From the NCBI GenBank assembly GCA_964503965.1, contig CAZDCK010000024.1, positions 1 to 52,095 on the forward strand: a stretch of 52,095 nt of DNA. Reading direction: 5' to 3'. Shown here piece after piece: positions 43,543 to 51,993 of this stretch. The notes beneath the pieces were generated by a model. The model saw only the letters and a list, made by a program, of their open reading frames with translations, was not told the origin of the DNA and searched no databases. Source of the stretch: Eutrophocola sp964503965 (GTDB taxonomy: Bacteria; Pseudomonadota; Gammaproteobacteria; Pseudomonadales; Pseudohongiellaceae). The first letter of the stretch is position 1, and each line of letters opens with the position of its first letter. The position numbers were made by a program, and so were the translations under genes.

Positions 43543-44004
43543 ATGGAAAGAAGAGAATTATTGGCCATGGCCGGAGCGGCACTGGTATGTGGCAGTGCCG
43601 GTGCCCAGGCGCAAAGTGGCCAGAATGCAGGTGATAAAGCGGCCAAGGTGGTCCGGGTGTACGCTACACCTGATGGTGGCTCGCGGGTAGAAGAGCTGTC
43701 TATTTCACCGGATGCAAAAGCAATACCTGTAACCAGTATGACGGCCAGCGTCTACACGGGGTCCGGTATGAACAGCGAGCCGGACTGGCACACAGCACCG
43801 CGCAAACAGTTTGCCATTAACATGAGTGGCGAACTGGAGGTTGAATTAACTGACGGCACGCGGCGTCTCATAGGAAGCGACCTGGTATATCTTGAGGACC
43901 TGACAGGGCAGGGCCATGTCACCCGTCCACAGGGGCCGATCACCAATGTGTTTATTCATGTCGAAGACGATTTTGATATAGTGGCCTGGGCGGCCGGGCA
44001 TTAA
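43543..44004 (+). CDS. Secreted small cupin-like protein
   Basis: 153 residues. The N-terminus MERRELLAMAGAALVCGSAGA is a Tat/Sec-like signal. The mature part ends with the strand pattern FAINMSGELEVELTDGTRRLIGSDLVYLEDLTGQGHVTR (boundaries about 89-128), typical of a small cupin barrel. His residues at GHVTR and WHTAPR could bind a metal. No reaction can be assigned. GGGGGA precedes the ATG. Followed by an inverted repeat and the serine hydrolase gene. Confidence 0.75.
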   Translation: MERRELLAMAGAALVCGSAGAQAQSGQNAGDKAAKVVRVYATPDGGSRVEELSISPDAKAIPVTSMTASVYTGSGMNSEPDWHTAPRKQFAINMSGELEVELTDGTRRLIGSDLVYLEDLTGQGHVTRPQGPITNVFIHVEDDFDIVAWAAGH

Positions 44005-44007
44005 CCC

Positions 44008-44087
44008 AGTAAAAATGGGGTCAGAACACCTTTCTTTTGAAAGGAATTCCTGTGGAAATTTGTCTCTGTTCCCCATTTTCTTTTACT
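44008..44087. repeat. Imperfect inverted repeat, REP-like (upstream of the serine hydrolase)
   Basis: AGTAAAAATGGGG (44008-44020) pairs with CCCCATTTTCTTTTACT (44071-44087), allowing a 4-base bulge. Inside are a small hairpin CCTTTC-TTTT-GAAAGG (44029-44044) and the word GGGGTCAGAAC, which recurs as AGGGTCAGAAC in the element at 45362-45446 and resembles GGGGTCAGAG in the 12-kb cluster. Confidence 0.65.
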
Positions 44088-44104
44088 GATTTCAGGGGCA
44101 CCTT

Positions 44105-45355
44105 ATGGCCAGAACCTTTTCTTGCAAAACCTTTTATTTGATGTTGCTGCTCGTTGCAGCGCTGCCCTGTGTTGCTGCAGACAAAACGGTCGCCGGCTTC
44201 GATCCGGCCCGGTTGGCGGTCATGGATCAGATGATCCGGCAGGAGGTCGATAGTGGGCGTGTGGCAGGGGTTGTGGTGGCTGTGGCCCGCCAGGGCCAGG
44301 TAGTGCATAACAAGGCCTATGGTTTCGCCAACATCGAAAACGATGAGGCGATGACAACCGATAAGCTGTTCCGTTTGTATTCCATGACCAAACCAATCAC
44401 CAGCGTGGCATTGCTGACGCTTTACGAGAAGGGACTGTTCCAGCTCGCTGATCCACTGGAGAAATACATTCCACAATTTGCCAATCTGAAAGTATTTGCC
44501 GGTTATGACAATGGCGGCCACATGATCCTGGAACCGCTCAAGCGCAAGCCCACTGTCCAGGATGCCTTTCGTCATACGCTCGGCCTGTCAGGGGGGCTTG
44601 GCAATCATGCGGTAGATGCCATGTACCGTGAAAACGGTATAGACATGTTTGTGCTGGATTCCCTGAGTCAGGAAATAGACAGGCTGGGCCAGGTGCCCCT
44701 GCGTTACCAGCCCGGGGAGCAATGGGTATATGGCCTGGGGCATGATGTGCAGGCTTACCTGGTGGAATATTTTTCCGGGATGGCCTTTGAGGACTATCTT
44801 GAGCAGACCCTGTTTGAGCCTTTGGGAATGAATGACACCATGTTTGGCGTCCCGTCATCCCGTGCTGACGATTTCGCCAAGGTGTATTCACCTGATGGTA
44901 ATGGTGGACTTACACCAGAGAATGGCGACCGTTATGCCCGGTTCAATGATCATCACTTCGCTACCCTGAGCCTGTCCTCCTCCACCGGGGATTACCTGAA
45001 ATTTGCACGAATGCTGCTCAATGGCGGTGAACTGGATGGTGTCAGGATTCTCGGCCGCAAAACAGTGGAGATGATGTCACGCAATCATCTGCCGGAAGTT
45101 GTTCCTTCCATCAATAATGGCAATGGTCCGACAGCGACCGGATATGGGTTGGGCGTATCAGTTACGCTTGATCCTGCCCAGCTGGGTGTAATGGATTCAG
45201 TGGGAAGCTGGGGCTGGGCGGGAGCAGCGACCACCTGGTTCCGCGTTGATCCTGCAGAAGATATGACCTACGTGATCAATGCCCAGACCCTGCCTGGCGA
45301 CAGCGCCCTGCAGAACATGATCCAGAACCTGATCTACCAGGCGCTGGTCGATTAA
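44105..45355 (+). CDS. Secreted serine hydrolase, class C beta-lactamase/esterase family
   Basis: 416 residues, signal peptide ending PCVAA. The nucleophile is Ser93 in SMTK96 (RLYSMTKPITS). The second motif YGLGHDVQAYLVE holds the catalytic Tyr, with Leu where penicillin-binding relatives have Asn, as in esterase-type members. HTLGLSGG and the C-terminal GWAGAATTWFRVDP complete the fold. It cleaves esters or amides in the periplasm. The gene is bracketed on both sides by related inverted repeats with almost no other spacer. Confidence 0.9.
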   Translation: MARTFSCKTFYLMLLLVAALPCVAADKTVAGFDPARLAVMDQMIRQEVDSGRVAGVVVAVARQGQVVHNKAYGFANIENDEAMTTDKLFRLYSMTKPITSVALLTLYEKGLFQLADPLEKYIPQFANLKVFAGYDNGGHMILEPLKRKPTVQDAFRHTLGLSGGLGNHAVDAMYRENGIDMFVLDSLSQEIDRLGQVPLRYQPGEQWVYGLGHDVQAYLVEYFSGMAFEDYLEQTLFEPLGMNDTMFGVPSSRADDFAKVYSPDGNGGLTPENGDRYARFNDHHFATLSLSSSTGDYLKFARMLLNGGELDGVRILGRKTVEMMSRNHLPEVVPSINNGNGPTATGYGLGVSVTLDPAQLGVMDSVGSWGWAGAATTWFRVDPAEDMTYVINAQTLPGDSALQNMIQNLIYQALVD

Positions 45356-45361
45356 CAAAAT

Positions 45362-45446
45362 GGGAATAGGACCAGAACGCATTGCTGTAAAAACTGCCTG
45401 AATTGATTTCATTATCAATACCATGTGTTCTGACCCTATTTATCCC
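45362..45446. repeat. Imperfect inverted repeat, REP-like (downstream of the serine hydrolase)
   Basis: GGGAATAGGACCAGAAC (45362-45378) pairs with GTTCTGACCCTATTTATCCC (45427-45446), with a few bulges. It starts 7 bases after the serine hydrolase stop and ends at the stop codon of the PQQ dehydrogenase. It shares the GGTCAGAAC core with the 44008-44087 element. Confidence 0.6.
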
Positions 45447-47446
45447 TATCTGGCAGGCAGTGCAAAGGCCGTGATGATGTCGCCAATAGCGACAGCAATG
45501 TACTGACGCCCATCAAACTCATATGCCATGGGTGAACCGCGCCAGCTATTCAGGTTGGCCTGGAACTGCCATAGCACCTCACCACTGTCGGCATTGGCCG
45601 CCATGAACGAGCCACTGGTTTCAGCGAAGAATACCAGGCCGGCAGCAGTGGTTAGCAAGCCCGGAGAGCCGCCGTTGGTTGAGGGAGCGTGGGGAATTTC
45701 CACAACGATGTCGCCGGAGTGGATGTCGATTCCCCGCACGAAGCGTTTTTCCTCCTCGCCAGGAACACCACGCGCGACCCCTCCCATATAACTCTGATGC
45801 TGGCGCCACTCCTGGTCCCGCTCTGAAAACAGGTTGCAGGCTTCAAGCACCTGGACATAGTAAAGCCCGGTCTGCGCGATATAACCCGTGGAAAACCAGT
45901 TGGTCGCGCCAATCAGGCCGGGGCAGACATAGGTTTCCCCGGTAGGGGTAACGCGTAATTCTTTCAGGATCGGACGACCATTTTCGTCGATGCCTTCCGC
46001 CCAGTTCTGGTCGATAAATTCCCTGGCCAGCAGCAGCTCACCACTGACCCGGTCAAGTACATAGAAAAACCCGTTGCGGTTGGCCTGTACCAGCAGCTTG
46101 CGGGGCCTGCCTTCCCATTCGGCATCAATCAGTGCCAGCGGCTCCTGGGCATCCCAGTCGTGAACGTCATGGGGAGTGAACTGGTAGTACCACAGCAATT
46201 CCCCGCTATCCGCATCCAGTGCCACGACACTGTCGGTATACAGGTTGTCGCCTTCGCGGTTATATCCATACAGATCAGGACCCGGGTTGCCAACTGGCCA
46301 GTACAGAATATTCAGTTCTGGATCGAATGAGCCAGACATCCAGGTGGCACCGGCACCATGCTCAATGGCTTCAGCGCTGGGCCAGGTTTCCGAACCCGGT
46401 TCTCCCCAATGGGGAATGGTCCAGAAACGCCAGGCTTCCTCACCGGTGTCCTGGTGATAGGCCGAAATGAAACCGCGTACCCCTTCATCACCGCCGGCAT
46501 GACCGCCAATGACAAGGTCATTTACCACCATCGGGGCGTTGGTGCTGTTGTAATTCTCGGTCCAGTCTGCCATTTCGGTTTCCCACAACAGGGAACCGTC
46601 GGCTTTACTCAGGGCAACCATGTGAGCATTGTCTGTCAGGAAAAAAACGCGCTCACCGGCTACCGCGACACCGCGGTTGGCGCCAAAGGTGGCATTGCCG
46701 GACAGACCGTCGGTAAAAGGTCGATCCCATTGCCATATCTGTCGGCCACTGCCCGCATCCAGTGCCCAGACAGAATTGCGGTAGGAGACATACATGACAC
46801 CGTCCTCAACCACTGGCGTGGTCTGGACCATACCGGGCGCATTGAGGGTGAAGGTCCAGGCAGCGCCGAGCTGATGAACGTTGTCCGGGGTGATCTGCTT
46901 CAGGTCTGTGTGACGGTAACCACGCGTGTCGCCATGGTAACCAGGCCAGTCGGTGGTACTGGTCACTTCCCGGAATCGCTCTTCGGGCAGGCGGCGCAGC
47001 AAATGAATGCGACCATTGTTGTCGCGCAGTTGCAGGTCGGCATAACCTTCCCCGGTGACTACACCTTCCAGTCTTGTGCCATCATCCAGAGTCAGTGTAC
47101 GTCGATCTTCCCGGGCTGCAGGATTGAAGGCCCCGAAGGGTGCGATGGAGCGCATGTAGCCAATCAACTGGAGCAGCTGCTCATCATCCACCGTGACAGG
47201 CGGCATGCCTTTGTCGGGATTACCCTGACGCAGGTAGGCGGCCAGGTCCTCATCTGTCAGCGAGGAATAGGCCTGGACAATGGAAGGGCCATATTCACCG
47301 CCGGTACCGTCACCGCCATGGCAGCGCGCGCAGCTCAGGTCAAACAGTTCATGGCCTTCCTCCAGGGACTGGGCATTGACCATACCGGTAAAACAGGCAG
47401 CCAGCATTGAGCCGGCGAGCAGGGAGAGGATGGATTTAATCGACAT
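45446..47446 (-). CDS. PQQ-dependent dehydrogenase with N-terminal cytochrome c domain
   Basis: 666 residues. Signal peptide ends MVNAQ. Cytochrome c domain: Cys39-Ala-Arg-Cys42-His43 with an axial Met in GMPPV. The eight-bladed propeller follows, with TWPGYHGDTRGYRHTDLKQI at its start (about 157-176), and the active-site region HDVHDWDAQEP supplies the catalytic Asp. The adjacent-Cys disulfide of methanol dehydrogenases is not visible. It oxidises an alcohol or sugar in the periplasm, passing electrons to its own haem. The domain order is reversed from the common quinohaemoproteins, where the haem domain is C-terminal. Confidence 0.9.
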   Translation of the reverse strand: MSIKSILSLLAGSMLAACFTGMVNAQSLEEGHELFDLSCARCHGGDGTGGEYGPSIVQAYSSLTDEDLAAYLRQGNPDKGMPPVTVDDEQLLQLIGYMRSIAPFGAFNPAAREDRRTLTLDDGTRLEGVVTGEGYADLQLRDNNGRIHLLRRLPEERFREVTSTTDWPGYHGDTRGYRHTDLKQITPDNVHQLGAAWTFTLNAPGMVQTTPVVEDGVMYVSYRNSVWALDAGSGRQIWQWDRPFTDGLSGNATFGANRGVAVAGERVFFLTDNAHMVALSKADGSLLWETEMADWTENYNSTNAPMVVNDLVIGGHAGGDEGVRGFISAYHQDTGEEAWRFWTIPHWGEPGSETWPSAEAIEHGAGATWMSGSFDPELNILYWPVGNPGPDLYGYNREGDNLYTDSVVALDADSGELLWYYQFTPHDVHDWDAQEPLALIDAEWEGRPRKLLVQANRNGFFYVLDRVSGELLLAREFIDQNWAEGIDENGRPILKELRVTPTGETYVCPGLIGATNWFSTGYIAQTGLYYVQVLEACNLFSERDQEWRQHQSYMGGVARGVPGEEEKRFVRGIDIHSGDIVVEIPHAPSTNGGSPGLLTTAAGLVFFAETSGSFMAANADSGEVLWQFQANLNSWRGSPMAYEFDGRQYIAVAIGDIITAFALPAR

Positions 47447-47571
47447 ATGGTTACTCTCTTTTTCTATCGTTGTAATTGTTATTGGGCGGGCCGCCGGGAG
47501 AAGCGTCAGGGCAGGTCAGCCTGTTTATCTTGTTCTTCCCGGTATGTCCGAAAGTCCAGCCCGGGAAAGGG

Positions 47572-48153
47572 TTAAGGATTTACCTCTCCGGCCACGGGGT
47601 TGATTTCGTGTCGACGCGATTTGAAACGCCAGCCTTCCGCCGTTTTTACATAAACGTCATGATACAGACCCAGTTGCCCCGCCGTATCCTCATTCAGAAA
47701 GTGGCCCTTGTTCGCCGGGTAAATGGCATAGGAAATGCCTCTGGCACCATCCGGATGGGAATCGATGACCAGGCTTTCCGATAAATGCAGGATGTATGAC
47801 GTGGGAGTGGTACGACGGGATTCACAGTCAGGTCCGCCGGCAAGAGCGATCAAGGCATCCCGGGTGTTGCGTACCGAGGGCATGCCATCCCCCTGGTCGA
47901 TGATGTATTCGCCCCCTGGTATGAAAAGGTTCGCAAAGCCCTCACCGGCATCCGTGCAGTAATCGAGATGAAAATTTAGTCTGTTGACCAGTTGCTGAAT
48001 GGCAATGTAGTCCGCTGGTGACAGGGATGCCGAAGTTGAAGCGCCCGAAGCCTGGGCATTGACCTGGCCGCTACTCAGGGACAGGGCAGCCAGCAACAGG
48101 ACGCTCAGAAAGGGGGAGCCAGCGATCGTGTATGTCTTTGCTATTGTTATCAT
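47572..48153 (-). CDS. Secreted SnoaL/NTF2-like protein
   Basis: 193 residues, signal peptide ending QVNAQ, followed by an Ala/Ser-rich linker. The SnoaL-like domain has SPADYIAIQQLVNRLNFHLDYCTD, FANLFIPGGEYIID and a C-terminal LGLYHDVYVKTAEGWRFKSRRHE (boundaries about 165-187). Such domains can be isomerases, dehydratases or hydrolases; the reaction cannot be told. Likely in one transcript with the PQQ dehydrogenase (125-base spacer). Confidence 0.82.
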   Translation of the reverse strand: MITIAKTYTIAGSPFLSVLLLAALSLSSGQVNAQASGASTSASLSPADYIAIQQLVNRLNFHLDYCTDAGEGFANLFIPGGEYIIDQGDGMPSVRNTRDALIALAGGPDCESRRTTPTSYILHLSESLVIDSHPDGARGISYAIYPANKGHFLNEDTAGQLGLYHDVYVKTAEGWRFKSRRHEINPVAGEVNP

Positions 48154-48190
48154 CGCCCGATTGTCTCAATCAAACCGGCCGAAAATCAAA

Positions 48191-48210
48191 TACCTGAAAA
48201 TTTGCAGGTA
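48191..48210. promoter_or_regulatory. 20-base palindrome, candidate operator
   Basis: TACCTGAAAATTTGCAGGTA, nine of ten pairs complementary. It lies 38 bases upstream of the SnoaL gene start (minus) and 175 bases upstream of the molybdenum-hydroxylase gene (plus). A second hairpin GCAAGG-GTTGT-CCTTGC is at 48253-48269. Together they suggest regulation of the divergent pair. Confidence 0.5.
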
Positions 48211-48384
48211 AACAGCAGCTCCACATCACCCTGTTGTCAGGGAACAGATACAGCAAGGGTTGTCCTTGCACAGTCTGTACAGGGCCCTGATTGAATGCTT
48301 GTTAATATGCCCCTTAACTCCGGGACAAATAACAGGCATTATTGACTGACAGTTCACGGTTGCATCACGATTTCGGTTAACACA

Positions 48385-50658
48385 GTGATAAAAAGAATTA
48401 TGGATAGTGCAAACAGCAGTGACATTGTCTCCCCATCAGCGCCCCTGAGTCGGCGGGGCTTTCTCAGGGCCAGCACCATGGCCGGGGCCGGTTTCTCCCT
48501 GGCGTCGTATTTCGATACCTCGAAAGCACAGGCTGCAGAGCAGCCCGGCTCTAATAACGACGATGATCAGCTCGAACTCAATGCCTTCGTGGAAATCGGC
48601 ATCGACGGTGCCATCACCCTGTACGCCCACAACCCGGAAAAAGGCCAGGGCACCAAGACCTCGCTGCCCATGATCATCGCCGAGGAACTGGGCGCCGACT
48701 GGAATGATGTCACCGTGGTCAGGGCTCCCTTCAATGAAGCCCGCTACGGCACACAGCGCGCCGGGGGTTCCACTTCAACGCCCCGCGAATTCGATCCCAT
48801 GCGCCGCGCCGGTGCCGCCGCTCGCACCATGTTTATTGGCGCTGCCGCCAGGCGTTTGTCTGAAGACCCAACCCTGTTTTACACCGAGAACAGTCGCGTC
48901 ATCCATCGTAATTCCGGCCAGGAACTGTCCTTTGCCGAACTGGCCCTGGATGCCGCCATGCAGCCAGTGCCGGACGTGGACACCCTGGCGTTCAAACCCC
49001 GCGCGGACTACAACATCATCGGCACCCATGTTGGCGACGTGGACAACCACACCATCGTCACTGGCGGTAGCCTCTACGGCTCGGATATCCAGTTGCAGGG
49101 CATGCTCTATGCCGTGTATGAAAAATGCCCTGCCACCTATGGCCGGGTAGTGAGTGCGAATATTGACCACATCAAGGCCATGCCCGGCATCGTTGATGCC
49201 TTCCTGGTCGAAGGCAATGACAATGTCGGTGAACTGCTCGACGGCGTGGCCATTGTCGCCCGCTCCACCTGGCAGGCCTTCAAGGCAAAACAGCAATTGG
49301 ATGTGCAGTGGGACAGGTCACAGGCCTCCAAAGACGATAACGAAGACATCTTTGCCCGTGCCCAGGCTATTGCCGATGCGCCATGGACTAACGTCGTTAC
49401 TGAGGGAAACCAGATCACCGAATCCGGCAATGTGACTGAGCAGTTTGATGATGAGTTCACGCAAACCCTCACCAGCAGCTACCACTTTCCCTACCTGGCC
49501 CATGCCTGCATGGAGCCCATGAACTGCACCGCCCATTACCATGCAGACACAAACAGCCTGGAGATCTGGGCACCGACCCGGCAGCCGCAGTTGACCGTGG
49601 CCTCCATGGGTAATGTCTTCGGCATTCCCGCTGAAAATGTCACCCTGCACATGATCCGCATGGGCGGCTCCTTTGGCCGCCGCCGCTTGCAGGATTATTC
49701 CTGCGAAGCCGCCGCCATTGCCCGGCGTTTTGATGTGCCGGTCAAACTGCTCTGGACCCGGGAAGACGACCTCATGCACGACCAGTACAGGCCCGGCGGC
49801 GTCTATGCCTTCAAGGGCGCCGTCAGCCGCGAGGGTAGGGTAGTCGCCATGCAGACTCACCTGATCGGCGGATCCGTGCGCGGCGTCGCCACCGCCGGCA
49901 CCCGCCTGGGAGCAGCCGAATTCCCGGCCCTGAACATCGATCACTACCGCGCCGCAATCTCCCTGATCGACACCAATACCCCCACCGGTTCCTGGCGCGC
50001 GCCGGGCTCCAATGCCACCGGCTGGGCCGTGCAAAGCTTTATCGACGAACTGGCCCACGCCGCCGGCCGCGATCCGGTGGAACACCTCATCGACATGATG
50101 GGCGAACCCCGCTGGTTCGAAGAAGGCAGCACAGGCTCACTGAACACCGGCCGCGCCATGGATGTTATCAGGCTGGCCGCCGAACAAAGCGGCTGGGGCA
50201 AAACCCTGCCCGCCGGCCGCGGCATGGGCATCGCCTTTCACTTCAGCCATGCCGGCCACGTGGCCGAGGTGGCCGAAGTCAGTGTGGACGCTAACAACAA
50301 GGTTATCATTCACAAGGTCACGGCGGCTGTCGATATCGGGCCGGTCATCAACATGAGCGGCGCGATCAAACAGGTGCAGGGCGCGGTGTTCGATGGCATC
50401 AGTTCACTGGCCGGGCTTGAGATAACCATGAAAGACGGCGTCGTGCAGCAGGATAATTTTCACCAGTACAACCTGCTGCGCATGAAGAATGCACGGACCG
50501 AGATAGATGTGCATTTTATCCAGAGTGATTTTCACCCGACCGGGTTGGGGGAGCCGGCTTTGCCGCCGGTGATGCCGGCGGTGTGTAATGGAATTTTTGC
50601 GGTGACGGGGAGAAGGGTTAGGCAGTTGCCGATTACGCGGGAAGGGTTTTTGGTTTAG
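48385..50658 (+). CDS. Molybdopterin-binding aldehyde/isoquinoline oxidoreductase large subunit (IorB type)
   Basis: 757 residues from GTG 48385, or 752 from the ATG at 48400. Tat signal SRRGFLRASTMAGAGFSLAS (about 21-40). Xanthine-dehydrogenase-type large-subunit motifs are EKGQGTKTSLPMI, PYLAHACMEPMNCTAHY (molybdopterin region), RMGGSFGRR, GSWRAPGSNATGW and the C-terminal GLGEPALPPVMPAV, with the catalytic Glu. It hydroxylates aldehydes or N-heterocycles in the periplasm. The [2Fe-2S] small subunit normally encoded alongside is absent from both sides. Much of the gene is GC-richer and uses C-ending codons, then changes style in the last 140 bases. Confidence 0.9.
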   Translation: MIKRIMDSANSSDIVSPSAPLSRRGFLRASTMAGAGFSLASYFDTSKAQAAEQPGSNNDDDQLELNAFVEIGIDGAITLYAHNPEKGQGTKTSLPMIIAEELGADWNDVTVVRAPFNEARYGTQRAGGSTSTPREFDPMRRAGAAARTMFIGAAARRLSEDPTLFYTENSRVIHRNSGQELSFAELALDAAMQPVPDVDTLAFKPRADYNIIGTHVGDVDNHTIVTGGSLYGSDIQLQGMLYAVYEKCPATYGRVVSANIDHIKAMPGIVDAFLVEGNDNVGELLDGVAIVARSTWQAFKAKQQLDVQWDRSQASKDDNEDIFARAQAIADAPWTNVVTEGNQITESGNVTEQFDDEFTQTLTSSYHFPYLAHACMEPMNCTAHYHADTNSLEIWAPTRQPQLTVASMGNVFGIPAENVTLHMIRMGGSFGRRRLQDYSCEAAAIARRFDVPVKLLWTREDDLMHDQYRPGGVYAFKGAVSREGRVVAMQTHLIGGSVRGVATAGTRLGAAEFPALNIDHYRAAISLIDTNTPTGSWRAPGSNATGWAVQSFIDELAHAAGRDPVEHLIDMMGEPRWFEEGSTGSLNTGRAMDVIRLAAEQSGWGKTLPAGRGMGIAFHFSHAGHVAEVAEVSVDANNKVIIHKVTAAVDIGPVINMSGAIKQVQGAVFDGISSLAGLEITMKDGVVQQDNFHQYNLLRMKNARTEIDVHFIQSDFHPTGLGEPALPPVMPAVCNGIFAVTGRRVRQLPITREGFLV

Positions 50659-50663
50659 GTGAG

Positions 50664-50692
50664 AAATCAAGTTACTCTGACCCCTTTGATTT
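50664..50692. repeat. Single copy of the dispersed 29-base repeat
   Basis: Matches the minus-orientation unit of the 12-kb cluster, including the AATCAAGTTACTCTGACCCC and CCCTTTGATTT segments. Its own ends are inverted (AAATCAA and TTGATTT). It lies 5 bases after the IorB stop codon and 13 bases before the next gene's ATG. Confidence 0.85.
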
Positions 50693-50705
50693 AGACTCGG
50701 ACAGA

Positions 50706-51993
50706 ATGAACGCCAAACGAAATCGCGCTGAGCGCCCAACGGGGCTTTCATCAAGGTTGAGGAAAGCAAGCGGCCGCAGTAGCACATGGATAGCACCAAA
50801 CGGACAGGCAGTGCGGCTACCTGTGATTCTCGATCTCCTCAGCATAGATCCTGAGAATCCTTCCCGGCGATGGCTTGTAGAAGCCCGTGTAGATCTTGTC
50901 GGCACCATACCGCTCTTAGTGAGCGTCAATGTGGAAGGCAGTCCATGTCTGGATAGCGTCCAGCTACAGCGCTTTTTCAGGTGGGCCACTCCCATCGAAG
51001 TTGTACAAGTTACCGTGCCGCAACTGCTCGACGATGGTGTTGATCCCTACGAGCATGACTACACAAATGATGGCTATCCCGAAGAGGCGATCGAAAAAGA
51101 GCGCGAGCGATTTCACATCGTTGCTGACTACACCTACGACTGGGAAATGTGGGTCGATTCCAACGGTCAGTTACTCTATGTGTCGCCATCTTGCGAGCGC
51201 ATCTCCGGCTATACGCAGGAGGAGTTTCTCGCGGATGCCAATTTGAGCCAAACGATCATAGACCCAGAGGACCGCATCGCTTACTCACGGCTCAATGGTG
51301 ACACGGAACCTCTGGAAGCTGCCGAAGGTATCGAGTACCGAATCCGCACCAAAGCGGGAAATGAAAAGTGGATCGAACAGCGACGCACTCCGGTGGTTAC
51401 TGACGACGGGCGGTATCTGGGTTATCGAATAAGCAATCGAGATTTTACGGAGCGGAAGGCAGCAGAGGCGAAGGTCGAGTTCTTGGCGATGCACGATGCG
51501 CTCACGCTGTTACCTATTGCGCGACCGACTGGAGACCGCCTTGGCGGATGCTCGGCGACGGAAATCTAAAGTCGGACTCCTTTACCTCGATCTTGATCAC
51601 TTCAAACCCATCAACGACAAACTCGGCCATGATGCGGGTGATCTCGTCCTTGAAGGTGTTGGAAGTCGCCTCAAGGAGAATACCCGAGAGTCGGATACGA
51701 TAGCTCGCATCGGTGGCGACGAATTTGTGGTAGTACTTTGCAACCAATCTGATTACGAGTCTGTGTTGCATACGGCGCAAAAAATTCAGGCTGCGATTAG
51801 CGTGCCCTACAAAACGGGATCGGAGTTATCGACCATTGGCGTGAGTATTGGGGTCGCCCTTTACCCCGATGATGCGAAGACCAGTGTAGTATTGCTGAAG
51901 GCGGCCGATGCGGCTTTGTACGCCGTGAAGGAGACGGGAAGGGGGAAAATCCGACGAGCCGGGAGTGCCCATAAATACGATAAAATAGGATAA
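50706..51993 (+). pseudogene. Frameshifted PAS-GGDEF (diguanylate cyclase) gene with an unknown N-terminal domain
   Basis: The first frame (50706-51569) encodes an unrecognised N-terminal domain (about 1-135, with VRLPVILDLLSIDPENPSRR), a PAS domain (about 138-260, ending SNRDFTERKAAEAK) and the GGDEF entry HDALTLLP. It then shifts near 51515. The second frame (to 51993) continues LLRDRLETALADARRRKS and carries an intact GGDEF domain: DLDHFKPIND, RIGGDEF and the inhibitory site RESD five residues before GGDEF. The usual NRxxLRDRL residues are missing at the junction, so a small deletion is likely. If unrepaired, no full cyclase is made from this start. A translation restart is possible but unsupported. 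Confidence 0.75.

Noticed and set aside
43334..43690. Plus-strand open frame overlapping the cupin-like gene start
   Set aside because: Different frame from the signal-peptide-bearing gene, rich in Trp/Arg, no ribosome site or domain.
46358..47410. Long antisense open frame of 350 codons inside the PQQ dehydrogenase
   Set aside because: It mirrors a strongly supported gene, has no signal or domain pattern and reflects codon bias on the opposite strand.
49318..50085. Antisense open frame of 255 codons inside IorB
   Set aside because: Gly/Ala/His-rich shadow of the GC-rich sense gene, with no recognisable motif.
12000..50700. One large mobile element bounded by the two repeat copies
   Set aside because: The repeats are short, dispersed and differently arranged, there is no integrase, and the genes between look like ordinary chromosomal metabolism.
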